Counted from the first letter of the stretch, positions 46,266 to 57,225 are shown. The stretch is DNA of 58,356 nt from Dimorphilus gyrociliatus (GCA_904063045.1 CAJFCJ010000099.1:1-58356); one strand, 5' to 3'. Translations and numbers: made by a program. Notes: generated by a model from the sequence alone, not told the origin.

Positions 46266-46779
46266 ACTCAATACATATTCTTTGGATGAAATACTGGTGT
46301 TTTGTTGATTAATTTCTATCGAAATTGCCTTTGTTAGACTATTTGTGGACATTTAAAACAAATGTTTAAACAAATGTTTAAAATAAAATGGTTTATTCGC
46401 AATAATAATACTTAAGCAAGTAACAATATGAGAATTCAATAGCAGAGTAGATAGTTCGTAATAGCAGGCTGCCAAATTACCAAACTGTCTTCCAATGTTG
46501 AGGAAGAGATGGATGGTTCCAGTGGAGGTTGTTTCCAGGTTATCTTCCCAGGTCCTTGGATCCAGATGGAAGCTGCATGCAGAATGAGAATAGTGAAGAT
46601 TTATATACTTTGAGGTTTGTCTCTGACATCCAATCATCACTTTACAGTTGCCTAAATGTGTAGTTCATATTTATGTTTAGTAACAGGATGTTACAAGGTT
46701 CAACATTTAGCGAAGGTTAATTGAATTATAACTTGGCCACACCCTAGGCAAGTTAATTAAATTATAACATTGGCCAAAC

Positions 46780-46828
46780 ACTGGTTTGATTAGTCAGCTT
46801 GAAGGCTCATCTTTAATTACCAATAAAG
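46780..46828. other. Unpaired centre of the palindrome
   Basis: 49 bp between the arms, starting ACTGGTTTGATTAGTCAGC. Similar to sequence at about 43690-43730 (GGTTAACCTTGAAGATGACTAACTAGG). Confidence 0.85.
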
Positions 46829-46894
46829 GTTTGGCCAAGTTATAATTTAATTAACTTGCCTAGGGTGTGGCCAAGTTATAATTCAATTAACCTT

Positions 46895-47240
46895 CCTAAA
46901 TGTTGAACCTTGTAACATCCTGTTACTAAACATAAATATGAACTACACATTTAGGCAACTGTAAAGTGATGATTGGATGTCAGAGACAAACCTCAAAGTA
47001 TATAAATCTTCACTATTCTCATTCTGCATGCAGCTTCCATCTGGATCCAAGGACCTGGGAAGATAACCTGGAAACAACCTCCACTGGAACCATCCATCTC
47101 TTCCTCAACATTGGAAGACAGTTTGGTAATTTGGCAGCCTGCTATTACGAACTATCTACTCTGCTATTGAATTCTCATATTGTTACTTGCTTAAGTATTA
47201 TTATTGCGAATAAACCATTTTATTTTAAACATTTGTTTAA
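46895..47240 (+). repeat. LTR-like repeat
   Basis: Begins TGTTGAACCTTGTAACATCC, has TATATAAATC (about 47000) and AATAAA (about 47210). Part of it (47120-47200, GGCAGCCTGCTATTACGAAC ... ATCTACTCTG) recurs at 56650-56760. A head related to the first 35 bases occurs again at about 49965 (TGTTGGATCTTCTAAAATCC). This looks like a solo LTR or promoter-bearing repeat. The 101-codon frame inside it is probably not a gene. Confidence 0.4.
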
Positions 47241-47344
47241 ACATTTGTTTAAATGTCCACAAATAGTCTAACAAAGGCAATTTCGATAGAAATTAATCAA
47301 CAAAACACCAGTATTTCATCCAAAGAATATGTATTGAGTAAAAT

Positions 47345-47530
47345 GAGCTTCTAGTTTTAAACAAGCTAGTTTAAACAACTAGCTGACGGTTAGAAAACTG
47401 AACTATCAACTGTTAATTTCGTAGGGTTTATATACTCTTTTAAGGGTTGATAGTTGACAAATTTCAATGTTCACAAAAACAAAAGTAACATTTGAAGACA
47501 AAGAAAAGTTGTAAATATGGTCATGTTTTT
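47345..47530 (-). promoter_or_regulatory. Promoter-like shared segment (right arm)
   Basis: Mirror of 46080-46265, with the TATA motif on the minus strand near 47430. It lies downstream of the RING gene and points toward the palindrome centre, where no gene is seen. Confidence 0.45.
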
Positions 47531-48323
47531 ATTGTTTTCCTCTTTTAAAAAATAGTTGAATTTCTCAGGTTGGAGAGTTGCATAAGACGTAACAATTTTA
47601 GTAGGACAAGTCCAACAATCAAGAAAACATGTAGATTGTATATTTGACCGTTTTTATATTCTACCTTAATAATGATATTCAATTGATTGAGTTAGTAAAT
47701 TTAGCATCAGCATATAAGGAGGAAGTATATCTGATTAATGCATGTTAAGAAGAACAGTATTGTGTATACAATACTGTTGAATAGTCAATATAATCTAAAC
47801 TTAGAATTTAAGCATAATTGATAATTAATTGAACTAGTTTTAGTTCAAAATCATAAATGTGTGGATTAATAAATTGTAATATTAATGCTAGGTTGCAAAT
47901 AGCAAATATTCTTTATATAATTTAATAGGTTTTATTGCTGCATAATGTGTATGCACTGCCCTACGCGAAAATAGGTCACTACTGCTTATCTTTATCAGTG
48001 CTATCTGCATAGTACAATACTGGTTCAATACTACTTCTCTATTGTAGAATATAGCTGACGAATGTATGTGTACAGGCAAATGGAATATTAGAACTGAGAG
48101 TAAAAATATAATTGATATTCCACTGATAACAGGATATTTCATTTGTCTTCTTCACCAGTACTCTTTTATCAGAATCAATAAAATTTGTATCTTTATTGTT
48201 AGCAATAAATCTCTCGGTTTTAATAATTTTTTTATTTGAACAAACTCTTCATAGAGTCATAAACCATTGAATCATTTTCAAAAAAATCAAAAAAAATTGA
48301 TTATTATAAGGCTCATTTTGTAT

Positions 48324-49661
48324 TTAGTTTTCATCAATCAGTTTAATGTGTTTAAGTATTAAAGGCTTTGGTGGAGGAGAAGGTTTTTTTGACAGTGGTT
48401 GGGCAATGTTCTCAGCAGAAGACATTGCTGTATTCGAATTATTTTGACCATACTCTGCTTAAATAAATTAGACATGTTGTTAATTAGAGTAAAGATAACA
48501 ATCAGTATTTTCCTACCTGTTTGTATTTTAGAATCAATTGTTGACTTCAATTTCAGTTTTACTTGATGAATTTGGGTCAGTAAGTTGGGATGCTGACATA
48601 TTGGTTGAGTAATTTGCCTTTTATCTACAATTAGGAAGAATTAGGAGAAGAACAATAAGAATTCATAAAATATATGTTGCTATAGGAACTAGAAAATTTC
48701 CAAAGAAATCAGTATCTGCTGCACTTTGGGAATCTCTAAATGTAAAAATCTTTAACTTACTAGCTGTTGGTGAAGTCATCTTTGGTTTAGTTGGAAGCCC
48801 TCTTCTGGATGAATCAGGTGAACTGAAGAATGCCACAGAATGTAGTGCAGAAGGTTCTTTGCATTTTTTCTGTCCTCCAAAAGAGTTGATAATGTCTGAA
48901 ACACTTCTTCTAAGGGGAACTTCTCTTGCATTTGATTGATTAAATTGAACATTTGAAGACAATTTATCACTCTGCTTAGGAATAGTTGGTTGTTGATATG
49001 GCTCTGAGCAATTCATTTTTGTTATTGAAAGATGTTCTACCTTCAAATTGATATTTTTTGGCAGAGGTTGAACAATATTCTCAGAAGAAAGTTTTTTTTC
49101 CTGTTGTCGTTTCTGTTTTTCCAGTTCCAGTTCCAGTTGCTCCTTTTGTTGTTCTAGTAGTTCGTTTTTTTGGTTTTGTTGTTGTAGTTGTTGCTTCAAT
49201 TCTTTCAATTGGTTCAGCTGCAATTTTTGTTCAGCTTGATGTTGTTTTAGAGATATTTGTAGTTGCCTCAATTCTTGTTCTTGTTCTTGTTGGAGTTTTT
49301 CCAATGTTTGATATTGTAGCTTTTGCTGTTGCTGTTGCTGTTTGTAGAATTTTTGTTCCCATTCCAATTGTTGTTTGGTTAAAGTGTAATCTTCATCAAC
49401 AAGTGGCAACGCTAAATGTTTTTGTAATGCATATTGCATTCGATTTTTTGGCAAACTGCCAACATGATTTTTATCTAGAAAATGCTCTCCTCTACATTCT
49501 GGACAAGTTATTTTCCATGGTTCACTGGGCAAATTATTCAAACAATTAAAACAAAAAGTATGTTGACAAGGCAGTATTCTTGGATCATTCTCTATCCATA
49601 ATGCCAAACAAATAGAGCATTCCAGCTCTTTGTCACTTATAAAGTAGCCATTAACAGCCAT
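48324..49661 (-). CDS. RING-finger / glutamine-rich coiled-coil protein
   Basis: Three exons on the minus strand: 49661-48761, 48624-48517 and 48454-48324, with GTAAGT and GTAGG donors and TTGTAG and AAGCAG acceptors, all phase-consistent; 379 aa. RING C3HC4 at residues 15-56: C15, C18, C32, H34, C37, C40, C53, C56 (ECSICLALW; LPCQHTFCFNCLNNL; CPEC). Residues about 95-185 are a long Gln/Glu/Lys/Leu coiled coil. The Ser/Pro-rich tail contains a PLRRSVSDIINSFGG-type patch. This resembles TRIM-type ubiquitin ligases without a clear B-box or SPRY. Expected to be cytosolic and to oligomerise. Its first 80 residues share spacing with the head of the neighbouring LRR gene. Confidence 0.85.
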
Positions 49662-50309
49662 TCTTTAAATTGCTGACGTTCTATAGAAAATCTAAAACCA
49701 TAAGATATAACCATATATTATGTTGTAAATGGTTATGTTTATAAAGGTCAAGTTTATAAAGAGTGTTTATCATGATTTAGGTCTAATTTCTAAATTGTAC
49801 ACTTTTTTGTGACATTTTAAATGCTTAAATTCTTGCTGCTATCTAAAATTTATAACTCTTAAAACTTACAAAAGAAAATGCAATGACATTTGGTCAAACA
49901 CATATCCTAGTTAGTCATCTTCAAGGTTAACCTTTCGTGACCAGTTAAGGTTTGGCCCTACTAAATGTTGGATCTTCTAAAATCCTGTACTAAAGGTAGA
50001 TATGACATACACATACATATGTCAGCTATATTCTACAATAGATAAGTAGTATTGAACCAGTATTGCACTGCACTAATAGTATACTGATAGAGATAAGCAG
50101 TATTGATCCAGATCAATAGTGGGTAAAGTAATTTCTGCTTTTTTATCCCTAACCAACAGTTTGACCTTGACATAAACTGAAATTCATAAAATTGAATTTT
50201 TCACAACCCTATAACCCCACCAAACCTAGCCCTAAAATTTACCTTCAGGGGATGTTTTGTCTCGACCCTGTTGCTATCACATGTATTGTAGGGTTAGATC
50301 AGTCCATTA

Positions 50310-50901
50310 TGTTAACATATCTCCTCTTCAATACTACCAAGTTATATTTGCACAGTTTCCAATACATTCATTAGCCATAACAACCTTTTCCATATTTGCA
50401 ATTATTATCTCCATTGTCTCTTTAAAATTTTCATAATATTTGGCACTTGTTGGTTTAGTTACAACTAATGACATCTTTAACTAACACAAGAATCTTTATC
50501 TCCCAATTAAATCTGAAGAGATCCCTTACAATAAGATTCTCAAGCCTCTCATTTTGTTTTAACATTATAGTAGACCGTGATGAGTCCCAGATCAAAAACT
50601 ATAGAGAGGGTGATGAAACCACAGTAGGTGGAGTAGGTAGGAAATTCCAAAAATATTTTCTATTGGAAATTGTTTTAAATGTCAATTTTGGTGTATTTTT
50701 TCTTTGACTGCTTTTCAAAATCAATTGGGACTCTTGAAATGTGAGAATTCTGCTTCTCTTTTTCATTTTGTCAAAAAATATCTTTTGCAAAACTAGAAAC
50801 AAAACTGAATATACTTTCCAACTTAAAATTAAATTTACATTCTGTTTTATTTGAATTTTTGAATTTCTTATATTATTTTCATATTCAGCAAAGAAAATCA
50901 C
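50310..50901 (-). other. Unidentified decayed coding-like stretch in the arm
   Basis: Minus-strand frames at 50901-50599 (TFQESQLILKSSQRKNTPKL ... NFLPTPPTVVSS) and about 50475-50310 (SAKYYENFKETMEIIIANM ... ECIGNCANITW) have plausible protein composition but are split by stops. Present in both arms, upstream of the RING gene on the same strand. I do not recognise it. Confidence 0.3.
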
Positions 50902-51200
50902 ATTATACTAATATATTCATGTGTGAATAACAACTAAACCTTCAAAATGTTAATATTTCAATTGACAATATTGATGTGTTTAAAGGCCTAGTATGCAAAA
51001 TATTTTATCAACAATTAAAAAGCAAGCTCCAAGGATCATATAATAATCAATAATCAACTAAAAAGGGACCTCCCTGTAACCTAACACATAAGACCTTTAG
51101 ATAGCAATTTCTAAACAGCTACACCAACCTTTAGCCTAACAAGTTTAGAAGTGTGAGTGCAATTGTTACGGTTATAAATCTGTACTGATTGTGCTAATCT

Positions 51201-53306
51201 CTAACACTCAAGTACAGAATCCTGTTTCCAATTATATCTCATTTTGGAACAATTTATCAACAAATTTCTATAAATAGCTTTGTTGCTCAATTGATCATCA
51301 TCAATAGTAAGTTTCTCTAAAGCATGTCTTGATTGCCAAAGTCCTTCACAAATATCAATCAATCCAGGTTCCATAAATTTGTTTAAGTAAAGCTGTATTT
51401 CCTTTATTTTACAGCAATTTTTCAACAAATTTCCAAAAGGTTTTCCATGTCTCTCTTTTAGGTCACAATGGAAAACAAAAATCTTACTTAAGGTATCTTT
51501 TGATTTAAGCAATCCATCACAAATATTTGAAAATCCATGTTCCATTCCAGGATTGGAAGATAAATTCACTTCAGTTAGCTTGGAACAAGCTTTTAATACA
51601 TTTGCAAGGGATATAATTTGTTCTTTATTTAAATCGCATGAATAAACAACAATCTTTTCTAAAGTATTTTTTGATTGTAAAAGGCCAGTGCAAATTTCAG
51701 AAGAAAAACTTTTTCCCATTGCTTGATTAAATGTCAAATTTATTTCCTTCATTTTTATACAATTTTTAATAGTTTTCCAAAATATTTAGCTTGTTGTTCA
51801 TTTAATTCACTATGTGAAAGATCAATCTTTTCTAAAGTATCTTTTGATTGAAGGAGTGCATCAAATAGTTTGAAAGCGAATTTATTTCGCAATCGCATAG
51901 AGCTCAAATTAATTTCCCTTATCTTGGAGCAGTTTTCTAACAATTTTATAAAATTTCCTATCATAGATGGAGATGGTTGATCCATCATTGCATGAATCAT
52001 TTCCAAAGTATCATTTGATTTGATAAGTCCTTCAATAATATCAGAAAATACATTATTTAAAAATCTCTGTTCAAGAACAAGTCTTTCTCTCAGATAATAT
52101 TCTGTATTCTCCTTTGCAACTGTCATAAAACTTATTTGCATTTTCTTTATGTTAGAGCAATTTTTTATCAACTTTCCATAAGCTCCAATTGCTTCTCTAT
52201 TAATACATAAGATCTCAATCACTTCCAGAGAAGTTTCCAAAACATTTGTATCCCTCCTCATTTTCAAACCTACAATCCATATCTATTTTCTCTAAGGTAT
52301 CTTTTGACTGAATAAGACCATTGAAAATATCTGAAACTTGTATTTTTATATGGAGGGATTGGTTAATAATTCTAAATTCTTTAATTTTAGAACAATTTCT
52401 TAACAAGTTTCCAAACCTTTTGCACAGTTTTTCATTTTCTAGGTGGTGAGGGTGAATATGAACTTTCTCCAAAGAATCTTTTGCTCTATGAAGACCATCA
52501 AAAATGTATGAAGTTAAATTTTGCTTAGATTGCCAAAAACAACAATCTAATTCAATTTCTTTTATTTTAGAGCAATCTTTGAACAAATTTCCAAAATATC
52601 TCATTTGTTCTTGATTTAGATAGAGTCTAGAAATTTTAATAATCTCTAAAGTATCTTTAGAAAGAGAGAGATATTTACAAATATCTTTAAATTGTTTTAG
52701 AATTTCCTTATTATCAGAAATATCTATAGATCTGATATTGTTATGGATTCTTATTGTATTGACATAATCCGTTATTGTTTGCCCATTCCTACTTTCTCTT
52801 GAAAAATCCAAGTTTACTAATTTTGGTTATGATAAAATTGGTCTGCTTTTCAATACTTTCTCAATTTCATCCAATTCTTTATTTATAGTCTTTCTATTAT
52901 CGTCCTCCCTTTTTAAGAAAAATTCCACTTGTTTCTTATCTGATGACTTTGTTTGACAATCTAAAAATTTCTTCCAACATTCTAAACAAATGTTTTCATT
53001 AGGTTCATCATCATAGCTAATAGAATCTTTCTCTTTCTCTACTTTAAAAAAACCATTTCTTGAATGATTTTGCAATTGAACCTTTAGATATTTGTTAAAA
53101 TCACAGGATTTCATTCTACTTTCACTTTCACACTGACGACAAATTACTCGACACATTTCCCTTTCCTCATCATTAGTAAATTTTGAACATGAAGAACATT
53201 TATTAACTGTGTAGAATAACATGAATGGGGGTTTATCCAACCATGAAATTAAACAGCAATGACATAAAAAGTCTTCTCCTTTCTCAATAAAGCTGGTGGC
53301 AGCCAT
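51201..53306 (-). pseudogene. RING-like head plus LRR protein, interrupted
   Basis: The frame from 53306 encodes a Cys-rich head (FLCHCCLISWLDKPPF ... CSSCSKF ... ICRQCESESRMKSC ... ENICLECWKKF) and a short helix. An in-frame TAA near 52824 separates it from a long LRR region of the ribonuclease-inhibitor type, with repeating units such as SKDTLEKI-x-L-x4-LN-x-EQ and FGNLLKNCSKIKEI. A frameshift with apparent loss of part of a repeat lies near 52230; a single missing A in TTAAAAATTG near 51755 breaks the frame again. The head matches the RING/coiled-coil protein in spacing (M-A-x3-FI ... C-x2-CL-x2-W ... C-x2-C ... LQxH). Likely a sensor or adaptor-type protein. Damage may be real, since the repeat loss is not a homopolymer error. 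Confidence 0.7.
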
Positions 53307-53529
53307 TTTATATAAAAATTTGATAAGTTAATGGTCAAAGGTAATGTCTATAAATAACTATAAAAGATTAAAATATTGCTGAATTTTTTAATGGAATATT
53401 TTATTAAATCCTTTTACAGAATTCAATTATTTCTCACCATTCAAAAGTTATGACTCTGCCAATTTTAAAAGTATAGTTCTTAGATATAGGCCTATGAAAA
53501 TTCTATTATATGTATATGCCGCGATGCAC

Positions 53530-53736
53530 GGGACTGGTCGAAAACGGCCATAAATGAAATATTTGAAAGTTAGATTTCAGCCTGGGAAATGGTTAGGAGG
53601 AATAAGATAACTGTTGATATGTTCTTAGGAGGGTCCCATCTAAGGGTTAGGGGTATTCAAAAAGGTTAGGCAAAAACAAGGGCTGGGTTAGGGTTAGGGT
53701 AAAACCATAGATTTATGGCCATTTTCTACCACATCC
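53530..53736. mobile_element. Mutator-type MITE with telomere-like core, copy 4
   Basis: 207 bp. Flanks GCGATGCAC (53521-53529) and GCCATGCAC (53737-53745), 8 of 9 identical. Ends GGGACTGGTCGAAAACGGCC; opposite strand at right GGATGTGGTAGAAAATGGCC. Interior AAGGGTTAGGGG and GGGTTAGGGTTAGGG. Nearly identical to the copy at 30638. Confidence 0.9.
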
Positions 53737-53745
53737 GCCATGCAC

Positions 53746-54095
53746 ATATGCTCATGAACATTAATTATAGAACTACATTAGTCTTACTTTAACCACCTAA
53801 GAACATTTATTTAGCAGGCAGCAAAAGAGTATGAAAAGGTCAAACTCAACAACTATTGTTGACTTTTGGACCAGTTCCAACTTCTCACATTCACTGGTTG
53901 AATTGAATGTTACCAAAATTGTTACATTTTACAAAACAAGGTGACGACCTAAATTTATTTGACCTACATAGATTTCATTATCACATTATATGTTATACTG
54001 ATACAATGTATATAGGCAGATATATAAACATACATTTATCTAAAAAATTAAAAGAATTAAAAATGAAAAGAAATAGAGAATATGAAATGTAGGTA
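53746..54095. other. Intergenic, repeat scrap
   Basis: At 53870-53900 ACTTTTGGACCAGTTCCAAC resembles 20357-20380 (ACTTTTGGATCACTTCCAAC). No gene seen. Confidence 0.35.
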
Positions 54096-54099
54096 AAAT

Positions 54100-55997
54100 C
54101 TATGGAGCATATATATGAGATGTTTGTAGCAATAATTCATCTGCTAATATTTTTCCTAATTTGTATTCATCCCAATTGTCAAATATTTTTTTTTCTCTCT
54201 CCACATACCTTTTTCTCTGATATCTATATATTTGTTTATCAGACATCACCTTTTCATAGATAATCATCAAATCTCGCTCTTTTTTCAGTTCATCCACTAG
54301 TGTGTAGAATGAGCCTTTTGATTGCACTTGACTATCCATCCTGTTGTGCCAACCCTCCAGACTATTATTTGTTCTAATTCATAGACCAAACACTGACCAA
54401 TTTTCAGGTTTCCACATAGAATTACATATCCATGTATTTTCAAAATACAACAGTAGGTCAGAAAATTTCTGTTGTTCCAAAAGTTCAGACTTGAGTCTGC
54501 CAAATGTTGAAATGATGGCAGAAATGGTAATGCCATGATTTTCCTTAGATCTCTCCATTCTTCTCCTTTCTCCATATATTGTTTGGAATATCCAAGAGAC
54601 TGAGAATAACAAATTAATTATGAAATAAGATATTGATTTAAATATTAGATCTACCTGTATTTTCCTATAAATTGCTTGGGTGAAATGAAAAACACATCCA
54701 TGTATTGTCGTATTTGGAAACACTTTTGTTATTGTCTTCCATAGTGCCATCTCAAAGTCTAAAGTGACTTTTTCAGGCTCTGACATGTTAATCATTTTCT
54801 TAATAGTCTGCAGAAAATTATTTAAAAGTTAACAAACTGAAAATATAATTAGTTATTACACTTACTTTAAATGCTAATTTATAAGCTCTCTTGCATTTTG
54901 ATGTCATGAAAATGAAGGCAAGGGGCACATGTTTCATGTTCTCATTCTTTTTCACATAAGATTGGATTGTCAGTAATTGGTAAAATGGTTCTTTTACAAT
55001 TTTAAATATTCCATCAACAAACCAATGATCTGATTTACTCAACAATTCAAACTGATAGTCTGTGTCAAATATAAGAATCCTTTCATTGTTTTCACAGATA
55101 TCTTTCTTTAGAATGTTGTCTGGTATGAAATCCATATTTAATTCAAATTCATAATCTTTTGGTTCCATTGGCCTCTTCTTTTGCCTGGTTGAATTCGCCA
55201 TCCTTTTTAAATATTGCAGGTTTGGTAGAAAATCAGTATTTTCCTGGTTATTGAGAAGAACTGTTTCAGCCAGCTTTCTTCCACTTGTAGCAAAATCTTT
55301 TTGGCATAAGTTTTTCAGTTCCCTTTTTATTTCAACATCAACTTTTTGATACTTTTTTCCTTCATGATTATGCTGTTGACTTCCTTTAACAAAGGTACTG
55401 TCTTGTTGGCGAATTCTTGCTGGACATCTTTTTTTATTGGTTCTTACACTGCATACCCATATGCTACTTTTTGAATTTTTTGTTTTCAGAGTGAAGGAAA
55501 ACTCATTAATAATTAGTAAATCTTTGCCAAGCTGACTTCCCCCTTTTACTACATAAAATTCATCCATCCTTCCAGTCACATTACTCTCTTCTAGATCTTG
55601 ATCTTCATTTCTACAAATAAGGGCAGGCTGTTTAGTGTCTTGATTTTGACTTCTTTCATTAATGTGACTTTCTTCTGTATGTTGATGTTCATTTGCACTA
55701 TTAATGACACTCTCATCCATATCTCTGTGTTGATCAATCTGCATAATTTCCCTGTTAATAATATCATTATCATCATCTTTCAATCTTTTAACCTGCAGAA
55801 GAAACTGCTTCTTTTCACAGTCCAGACAAACTGATACCTTTGAATCTAGAAGACAAAAGTTAAGTAGTTACAAATTAAGATGTGCATTTAAATATCATAC
55901 TCAGTAAACATTTTTCATGGATTTTTTCATTCCATAGCACACAAAGTTTCCATTTCTGTCTCCCATATATAATAAGTTTGCAATTTTTACATTTCAT
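54100..55997 (-). pseudogene. MULE transposase (PHD-like + FLYWCH + DDE), element 5
   Basis: Exon 1 (55997 to about 55908) has CKNC ... H-x2-C (one finger Cys is Trp: CVLWNEKIHEKC). Exon 2 (about 55846-54866) has VCLDCEKKQ, an acidic linker, FLYWCH (SGGSQLGKD-like start; SIWVCSVRTNKKRCPARIRQ ... HNH), the SGRKLAETVLL block, DHWFVDGIFK with the first catalytic Asp, and MTSKCKRAYKLAFK before a GTAAGT donor. Exon 3 (about 54807-54660) has LDFEMALWK and GCVFHFTQAIYRKI. The last exon (about 54598-54100) has RKIMALPFLP, a frameshift near 54520, an in-frame TGA near 54381, then TNNSLEGWHNRMDS with the likely catalytic Glu. The best-preserved FLYWCH half in the window. Confidence 0.85.
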
Positions 55998-56382
55998 TTT
56001 TAATCTGGATCTATTATACATAAAACATTAGTTTTGTGTAATAAAAATTTCATAAAGCAGTTAAGGGAAATCAATATTTAAAAATATTTAAACCTATTAC
56101 TTAATGCCATATAATAATACGCAAGATGATAGACAATTATTATTTCACTATTTACTCTAATAAACTTTTTTTCAAAGTTATGAAAAAGGGCTATTATCAT
56201 CAATAATAATTTGTTTACCTTTGTTTTATTTTGGATAGATTCCCAAAATAATATTTCACTGAGAATTCTGTAAAATCAATATCAGAAATAAATCAAAATG
56301 GCTGACTTAAGATGAGTACCAATATTAAAAACTGGTATTCTAAGTAACAGAATATTATGGAATTAATTTAATAATTTACACA

Positions 56383-56405
56383 CATATATATATATATATA
56401 TATAT
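56383..56405. repeat. (TA)n microsatellite
   Basis: A run of about 11 dinucleotide units inside the 5' flank of the MULE 5 transposase gene. Confidence 0.9.
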
Positions 56406-56639
56406 ACAGTATATATAATATTATTCAAAATAATACATTTGTTAATGTATGTTAATTATTTTAAAGTTGGTATGGTTTAACTTCTTAATGGGTACAGTTT
56501 AACCCCTTTATGGGTACGGTTTAACCCAGGTACGGTTTAAGCCGGGTATGGTTTCACCCCTATTCACATATTGTGTAACATTCTGTTCACAATCAATAAA
56601 TCAGTAAATGAAGCCTAGTCACTTTTGTTTTGTTAAGTG

Positions 56640-56780
56640 TTTGGCAATGTGGCAGCTTGCAGTAAACATTATCTACTCTGTTATTTAACTTTATGTAGTA
56701 CTGCTTTTTCCAGTAATAAATGTTATATTCACATTGCTTAGGAGAGATTGTTCAAGCTGAGAGTGTTTCCAGAAGATCTT
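56640..56780 (+). repeat. Diverged copy of the LTR-like repeat
   Basis: GGCAATGTGGCAGCTTGCAG ... TATCTACTCTGTTATTTAACTT resembles 47115-47190 of the right arm in the same orientation. Confidence 0.5.
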
Positions 56781-57034
56781 CTCAGATAATTGGATAATCA
56801 GTTTGCAGTTGGAATAACCATTTTTATGTTTGTATAGTGTTTCACTTTATTTGGACAGTTTAATAATTTTTGATAAAATGTAATGAATTATACAATTTTT
56901 TAATTGGGTGCTTGAGCATCATCTCAAGGATTTACTCTTATCTCTAGCTTATGAAACAATAGCCCGAAAAATGTAATGAGGCAGTATAGAGATTAAGTTA
57001 CAGAAATTTTTAAGTATTTATTATTTACACGAAG

Positions 57035-57225
57035 AAAACAATAAAAACCTGACCATATTTACAACTTTTCTTTGTCATTAAAATGTTACTTTTGTTTTTG
57101 TGAGTATTGAAATTTGTGAACTATTAACCCTTTAAAAGTGTATATAAACCATACGAAATTAACAGTTGATAGTTCAGTTTTTTAACCATCAGATGGTTGT
57201 TTAAACTAGCTTGTTTAGAACTAGA
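57035..57225 (+). promoter_or_regulatory. Promoter-like shared segment upstream of the NACHT gene
   Basis: About 85-90% alike, by eye, to 46080-46265. TATATAAACC at 57141-57150. Conserved TACGAAATTAACAGTTGATA and GTTCAGTTTT follow about 10-35 bp downstream. The NACHT start codon is 340 bp further on. No gene intervenes, so it is a good promoter candidate. Confidence 0.55.

Larger units (their letters stand above)
42199..46779. repeat. Left arm of giant inverted repeat
   Basis: Reverse complement of 46829-51406 over its full length (position sums about 93605-93613). It differs by many single-base gaps, mostly missing bases in homopolymers of this arm (e.g. TTT for TTTT in the RING codons near 44063), a few substitutions, and a 16-bp tandem duplication (GTACTTAAACAAATTT) near 42230 beside the gap. 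Confidence 0.95.
46829..51406. repeat. Right arm of giant inverted repeat
   Basis: 4.58 kb, continuous on its outer side with the LRR gene, and carrying the intact RING/coiled-coil gene. Within each arm a ~110-bp sequence (GTCAGCTATATTCTACAATAG..AAGTAGTATTGAACCAGTATTG) occurs twice in opposite orientation on either side of the RING gene (right arm: about 47960-48065 and 50020-50130). Confidence 0.95.
54096..56575 (-). mobile_element. MULE element 5, GGTACGGTTTCACC-terminus family
   Basis: The right end (about 56480-56575) has four to five units of a GGGTACGGTTTAACC type ending in CCCCTATTCA, matching element 6 at 17590-17645. The opposite terminus is not recognisable near 53.9-54.1 kb, so the left end is lost or strongly diverged. 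Confidence 0.8.

Noticed and set aside
46966-47271. 101-codon frame in the right arm and its mirror at 46353-46640
   Set aside because: It lies inside an LTR-like repeat with TATA and AATAAA motifs and has no recognisable domain.
49058-49549. 163-codon Val/Phe-rich frame (also 44063-44554)
   Set aside because: It is exactly antisense to the Gln-rich coiled coil of the RING gene; CAA repeats read as TTG on the other strand produce it.
516-54383. Alternative genetic code reading TGA as an amino acid
   Set aside because: In-frame TGA codons were seen only in decayed transposon genes. Confident host genes (GST, metalloprotease, GPCR, RING) contain none.
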